64,000 nucleotides of DNA from Phoronis australis (taxonomy: Eukaryota > Phoronida > Phoronidae): NCBI GenBank assembly GCA_002633005.1, contig NMRA01000474.1:188001-252000 (forward strand), in the 5' to 3' direction. Both the position numbers and the translations under genes were made by a program. The notes below the pieces were generated by a model. It was not told where the DNA came from and did no database searches. It saw only the letters and a program-made list of their open reading frames with translations. Each line of letters starts with the position of its first letter. Within the stretch, counting starts at the first letter, position 1. This document shows positions 61,617-64,000 of this stretch, piece by piece.

Positions 61617-63587
61617 TTAAAGCATTTTCCTTCCATTAATAGTTTTGAACCTGTTTGACCCAATTTGGTCAAACATCAGCAGTCCTGATGCTCTTTGGAC
61701 TGACTCCAAGGGCACCAGGAACCTGTTGATGTCAATGCCTTCTGGTAACTTTTCATTGGGCAAAACGTACGAGAGCAGATGAAGTTCGTGACTACTCGAC
61801 TCGCAGACAACAACTTTGAAGAAATGAGTCGGCACGGCAACTTGGTTTCGCCCAATCACCTGATAAGTTACAAATAGCTTTCCATTTGAGGGATCTCGCC
61901 TGTGAAGATAAAACAACACATGAGGTATGAATGGCAGGAACCTACTTTTCATGTAAATGTAAACAGGTGAGAGTAAACCCCACAGGCTACAGCATTTTAA
62001 GAAAAGCTGACAAACTCCCTGGGGTGATATAGATTATATTATGTTGTTTTTGTGGCATAACTAATAATTTTCAAAAAACAATGAAGGCATGAGTGACATG
62101 GCTTAAAATAACCAAGGAAACAATTCTCTTAAATAGAAGCATGCAAAAAGTCATATACTACAACTGCAAGCTTTCAAATATCCGAAACTATGGAAAACCG
62201 TGCATTACCAAAATTGAACTCTCCAGTTACCTGGGTAAATACAGTGGCCCTGTGCACACATAAACATGGGTGAAACTCTTCGTCAGACCTCTGATATATT
62301 TCTCCAGTTCGTTCCATGCATGCCGGTTGAAACCTTTGCCTACCTGGAAAATAATATAACACATGGCAGTTTTTCGCCTATTTGACACAAAACAAGATGG
62401 ACAAGAGAAAATTTTTATTTTGTCAAATTTCTCTGCAAAAACAAACATCAAACAAGTTTTGATGGTGTATGGTAAAATCTCCTCAAACATGACTTATAAG
62501 TCACCTTTACAAATTACACAGGCATTTATCCCTCTCACCTGCAGACACAGCATTTAATACCAATAGACTTTGTGTTTTCAGTGCAATATACCTAATCTGA
62601 TGGAAATAATTACACTAGCACTACTTTCTAACAAAGATTTACTCGCAAATAACACGAACATGTCCTTATGAATACGCTTGACTAGCAACTTGGGTGAGGT
62701 AGAGATGTCTACCTAGCCTAGTCTTGGTGTAGCAAGATCTGCAAACGCTATTCTCATGGCACAATCATTGGAGCTAAGCTCAGAAAGCTATAGAAAGCAT
62801 TATATCTCATACGTTATACAGTAAAGAACAAAGTGTCCAATTCTTTGTAGGTTACAATGACAACAATTGACTAACAAAGGCATGTACACCCCAGAATGTA
62901 GATTTGAGAGATATGAGTTTACATTTGTGAGATAAGAGTTATCACCTTCTTTGCAAGGTGGCAGTTGATTGGATACATGATGTACACCTGAGTAGTATCA
63001 TCTTTTGGCTGCCTGAAATACAACCGAAATAAAGAGATTCCACAAATCTTTTATCTGCATCTACCAGAGGTATCAATTTATATACCCACTTTCCCATAAT
63101 GCTTTGCATATCTATGGCATCTCATTCAATTTCATTCATGAGTTACCAGAAGCTGTTCACTCAAATAACATTCAGATCATAGTATACTAAAACCACTTGC
63201 ACGAGAGGTATCATACTGTCTGCAGTATAGTGTCAACGACTGTCAATAGGAGCGCTAAAATACTGGTATTCCGGTTGTCAACAGGGAGCCTAGGGGACAC
63301 GACTGTTTGTTAAATTAATCCTGTTAATTTTTTCCTGAAATATTTCTGGGATTTGAAAATATGTGGGACGATAAATGTTATACTTCTGCACTACAGCAAT
63401 GCGACAGCAAACAAGCAGGGAGTCCGAACCCCGGTCCCTCCGCTGACTCTGCACCACCATGACACTGACTTATAGCCTTGCAGTACCTGAGGAGCAATAT
63501 TGCTCAGAAAGAATGTCTGACCCTGTGCCCTGTTTGAAGCTCTGTGATTGGCTGCAGCAGCAAGGTGACCCCTGTCATATCCACTTC
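61617..63587 (-). CDS. ENDOG: Mitochondrial endonuclease G, C-terminal exons
   Basis: EndoG is a DNA/RNA non-specific nuclease of the mitochondrial intermembrane space, released in apoptosis and active in mitochondrial DNA clearance. Exons 63487-63587, 62231-62343 and 61617-61899 join in phase (0, then 2) to 165 residues and a TAA. Exon 1 here carries the beta-beta-alpha-metal catalytic signature GYDRGHLAAAANH with the active-site His, then FFLSNIAPQ. Next come GFNRHAWNELEKYIRGLTKS and VYVCTGPLYLPR, then YQVIGRNQVAVPTHFFKV, LSYVLPNEKLPEGIDI and RFLVPLESVQRASGLLMFDQ. DRGH and the VPIESIERASGLL-type tail favour EndoG over EXOG. The N-terminal exons with the mitochondrial presequence lie beyond 63.59 kb, and I do not see them before the window ends. 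Confidence 0.95.
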
Positions 63588-64000
63588 CTGTAAAAAGAAA
63601 AAAATGTGTGAAACTAGAAGACCAGAGCTGTGTTCCATACCTAAGACACCAGATTGTACTTGGAAACAAACCTTTTTTTTGCCTAACTAATGTAAGCATT
63701 GTCAAGTGAATTCAATCCCATGCCACACTCTAACCTCACTGACTACGTACTTCAACAGCGGCCATATTGCTATGTTACACTAGTGAGGTCTTGCGAACTG
63801 GCGAAGCACTCGCCTTTCACTCACGTAATTTAGCAGAGTTTTGCTAGGTCTCCCTTTTCTCACAAGAAACCTAGTCTGTGGAATGCTACAGGGAGTGACC
63901 ACACATACTTTTGACTCCATGTGCCTGAGCCCTATATTAACAATGATCCATTTCTTACTAGTGTTAAACCGTTGCGTGGTTGGCCTCTAACATGTAAGTG
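63588..64000 (-). other. ENDOG intron, no further exon seen
   Basis: The acceptor at 63588-63600 (ctttttacag on the minus strand) implies an intron extending to the right. I find no sequence resembling the upstream EndoG exon in the remaining ~410 bases. Confidence 0.5.

Noticed and set aside
62940-63012. Exon-like segment on the minus strand between ENDOG exons (acceptor ttgtatttcag, frame PKDDTTQVYIMYPINCHLAKK).
   Set aside because: Flanking ENDOG exons join perfectly in phase 0 without it, and inserting it in phase 0 gives an immediate stop. At most a poison exon.

Overview
This is eukaryotic nuclear DNA from an animal. Genes are split by spliceosomal introns of roughly 0.3-3 kb with GT/AG borders. 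Intergenic and intronic DNA is AT-rich and full of short non-autonomous repeats, minisatellites and recent duplications. There is no bacterial operon structure. Protein similarity, intron density and tRNA-derived SINEs point to an invertebrate bilaterian, perhaps an invertebrate deuterostome, but the species cannot be fixed from sequence alone. Runs of N and single N at repeat edges show a draft assembly.

Four gene bodies are solid. (1) On the plus strand, about 16.8-30.15 kb, a 13-exon seryl-tRNA-synthetase-like gene has lost the class II catalytic signatures and fits SLIMP, the mitochondrial SerRS paralogue. (2) On the minus strand, 45.375-49.334 kb, there are five exons of proteasome subunit beta type-1 (PSMB1) without the N-terminal exon. 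(3) On the plus strand, 57.399-58.772 kb, there are the last two exons of LSM2. (4) On the minus strand, 61.617-63.587 kb, there are the last three exons of the mitochondrial nuclease ENDOG. PSMB1 and LSM2 are divergent, and their missing first exons may lie in or near the 184-base gap at 55188. LSM2 and ENDOG are tail to tail. A tentative small secreted-protein gene lies on the minus strand at 3.8-5.8 kb, behind a CRE/E-box/TATA-like promoter at 6.58 kb.

The remainder is mostly repeats. 7.2-11.7 kb is a 2.25-kb direct duplication joined by a single N. 7-15 kb also holds TTACATTTTACG palindrome elements and G/C-rich hairpin elements. 17-23 kb carries two copies of a terminal-inverted-repeat element in SLIMP introns. 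32.1-33 kb is a ~100-bp tandem array split by a 235-bp foldback element. 33.3-41.9 kb is a large field of decayed ankyrin-repeat coding DNA on the minus strand. It includes six identical 100-bp units, a ~2.5-kb-offset duplication and a broken piggyBac transposase (34.35-36.14 kb). 49.4-56.2 kb contains tRNA-derived SINE-like repeats and a ~0.94-kb duplication.

Functionally the recognised genes are ordinary housekeeping genes (mitochondrial translation partner, proteasome, U6 snRNP/mRNA decay, mitochondrial nuclease) with no sign of acting as one system. The most unusual features are the pseudo-synthetase, the conversion of ankyrin-coding repeats into a 100-bp minisatellite, a pair of long perfect palindromes at 15.66-15.75 kb, and an exon open in two plausible frames at 5.7-5.84 kb.
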